Positions 63,689 through 64,000 of a stretch of DNA of 64,000 bases are shown here, one piece after another. Made by a program: the position numbers and the translations under genes. Position 1 is the first letter of the stretch. Each line of letters begins with the position of its first letter. Below the pieces are notes generated by a model. It did no database searches and was not told the DNA's origin. It saw nothing but the letters and a program-made list of their open reading frames with translations. The stretch comes from Aquabacterium sp029268225 (lineage in GTDB: Bacteria; Pseudomonadota; Gammaproteobacteria; Burkholderiales; Burkholderiaceae_C): assembly GCF_037482285.1 (NCBI RefSeq), contig NZ_JBBEYB010000001.1:434001-498000 (forward strand), written 5' to 3'.

Positions 63689-64000
63689 ATGGCTCAAACA
63701 CAAGCTCGCCTGCAGCAGTTTTACCGCGAAAAGGTCGTTCCCGACCTGATGGCCAAGTTCGGCTACAAGTCGATCATGGAAGTGCCGCGTCTGACCAAGA
63801 TCACCCTGAACATGGGTGTCTCGGAAGCCGTGTCGGACAAGAAGGTCATGGAACACGCCGTTGGCGACCTGACCAAGATCGCTGGTCAAAAGCCCGTGGT
63901 CACCATGTCCCGCAAGCCCATCGCCGGCTTCAAGATCCGCGAAAACATGCCCATCGGCTGCATGGTCACCCTGCGTGGTGCCACCATGTTCGAATTCCTG
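63689..64000 (+). CDS. rplE: 50S ribosomal protein L5, N-terminal 104 codons
   Basis: The frame starts at ATG 63689 and runs off the window. It encodes YREKVVPDLMAKFGYKSIMEVP, KITLNMGVSEAV and KPIAGFKIRE, the N-terminal half of uL5, which contacts 5S rRNA. In E. coli the L5 region of the transcript is the S8 autoregulatory site of the spc operon. Confidence 0.98.
   Translation, partial: MAQTQARLQQFYREKVVPDLMAKFGYKSIMEVPRLTKITLNMGVSEAVSDKKVMEHAVGDLTKIAGQKPVVTMSRKPIAGFKIRENMPIGCMVTLRGATMFEFL

Overview
The window is GC-rich chromosomal DNA of a betaproteobacterium, most likely of the order Burkholderiales (Comamonadaceae or a close relative). This is inferred from gene content and order: an mraZ-to-ftsZ cluster without murB, an RNase II-like/TonB/aroE/mtgA block, a lipase with its foldase, and DNA repeatedly encoding Ala/Arg/Gly-rich proteins. 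I saw no insertion sequence, prophage, CRISPR array, tRNA or rRNA. Nearly all of it is dense core genome.

Layout. 1-2504 (minus): the start of a thiamin operon (TPP riboswitch, thiC, partial thiO). 2805-20733 (plus): a complete division and cell-wall (dcw) cluster, mraZ-rsmH-ftsL-ftsI-murE-murF-mraY-murD-ftsW-murG-murC-ddlB-ftsQ-ftsA-ftsZ. It has MraZ-type operator repeats at its head, many 1-4 base stop/start overlaps, and an intrinsic terminator after ftsZ. 20816-28946 (minus): a FATP-type acyl-CoA synthetase, cca, rsmA, surA and lptD. 29063-31770 (plus): an amgK-like sugar kinase and a RhlE-like RNA helicase. 32065-34703 (minus): a two-gene redox unit of a lipoprotein-cytochrome c fusion and a Tat-exported flavocytochrome c sulfide dehydrogenase-type flavoprotein. 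35008-37370: an AraC regulator divergent from alkane hydroxylase alkB. 37371-42798 (minus): mtgA, aroE, a TonB-like protein, an RNB exoribonuclease and a YqiA-like esterase. 42841-43884 (plus): a DUF1840 protein and a histidine phosphatase. 43906-50609: an AcrR-type repressor divergent from a tripartite RND efflux operon, with an AcrR-like palindrome between them. 50617-53162: ubiA (plus), then proC and yggS (minus). 53199-56398 (plus): pilT, pilU and an NAD-dependent beta-hydroxyacid dehydrogenase. 56479-59031: dolP, a diaA-like gene and yraN (minus), head-to-head with rsmI (plus). 59176-61131 (plus): a lipase gene broken by an in-frame TAG and its intact foldase. 61200-62660: tldD. 62964-64000: the start of the spc ribosomal protein operon (rplN, rplX, partial rplE) behind a good promoter and a leader of about 200 nt.

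The dominant theme is envelope biogenesis: peptidoglycan precursors and polymerisation (dcw, mtgA), LPS and outer-membrane assembly (lptD, surA, dolP), sugar salvage (amgK) and efflux. A second theme is hydrophobic substrate use: alkB, the acyl-CoA synthetase and the lipase/foldase pair.

I did not find a self-contained, clearly undescribed system. The most unusual items are: the cytochrome-lipoprotein/flavoprotein pair; low-complexity insertions in three cell-wall enzymes (MurD, FtsI, MtgA); the amber codon in the lipase beside an intact foldase; a Shine-Dalgarno-sequestering hairpin in front of the dehydrogenase after pilU; a DiaA-like protein whose sugar-phosphate loops are degenerate; and the head-to-head overlap of yraN and rsmI. 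All functions are inferred from sequence recognition alone; no searches were run.
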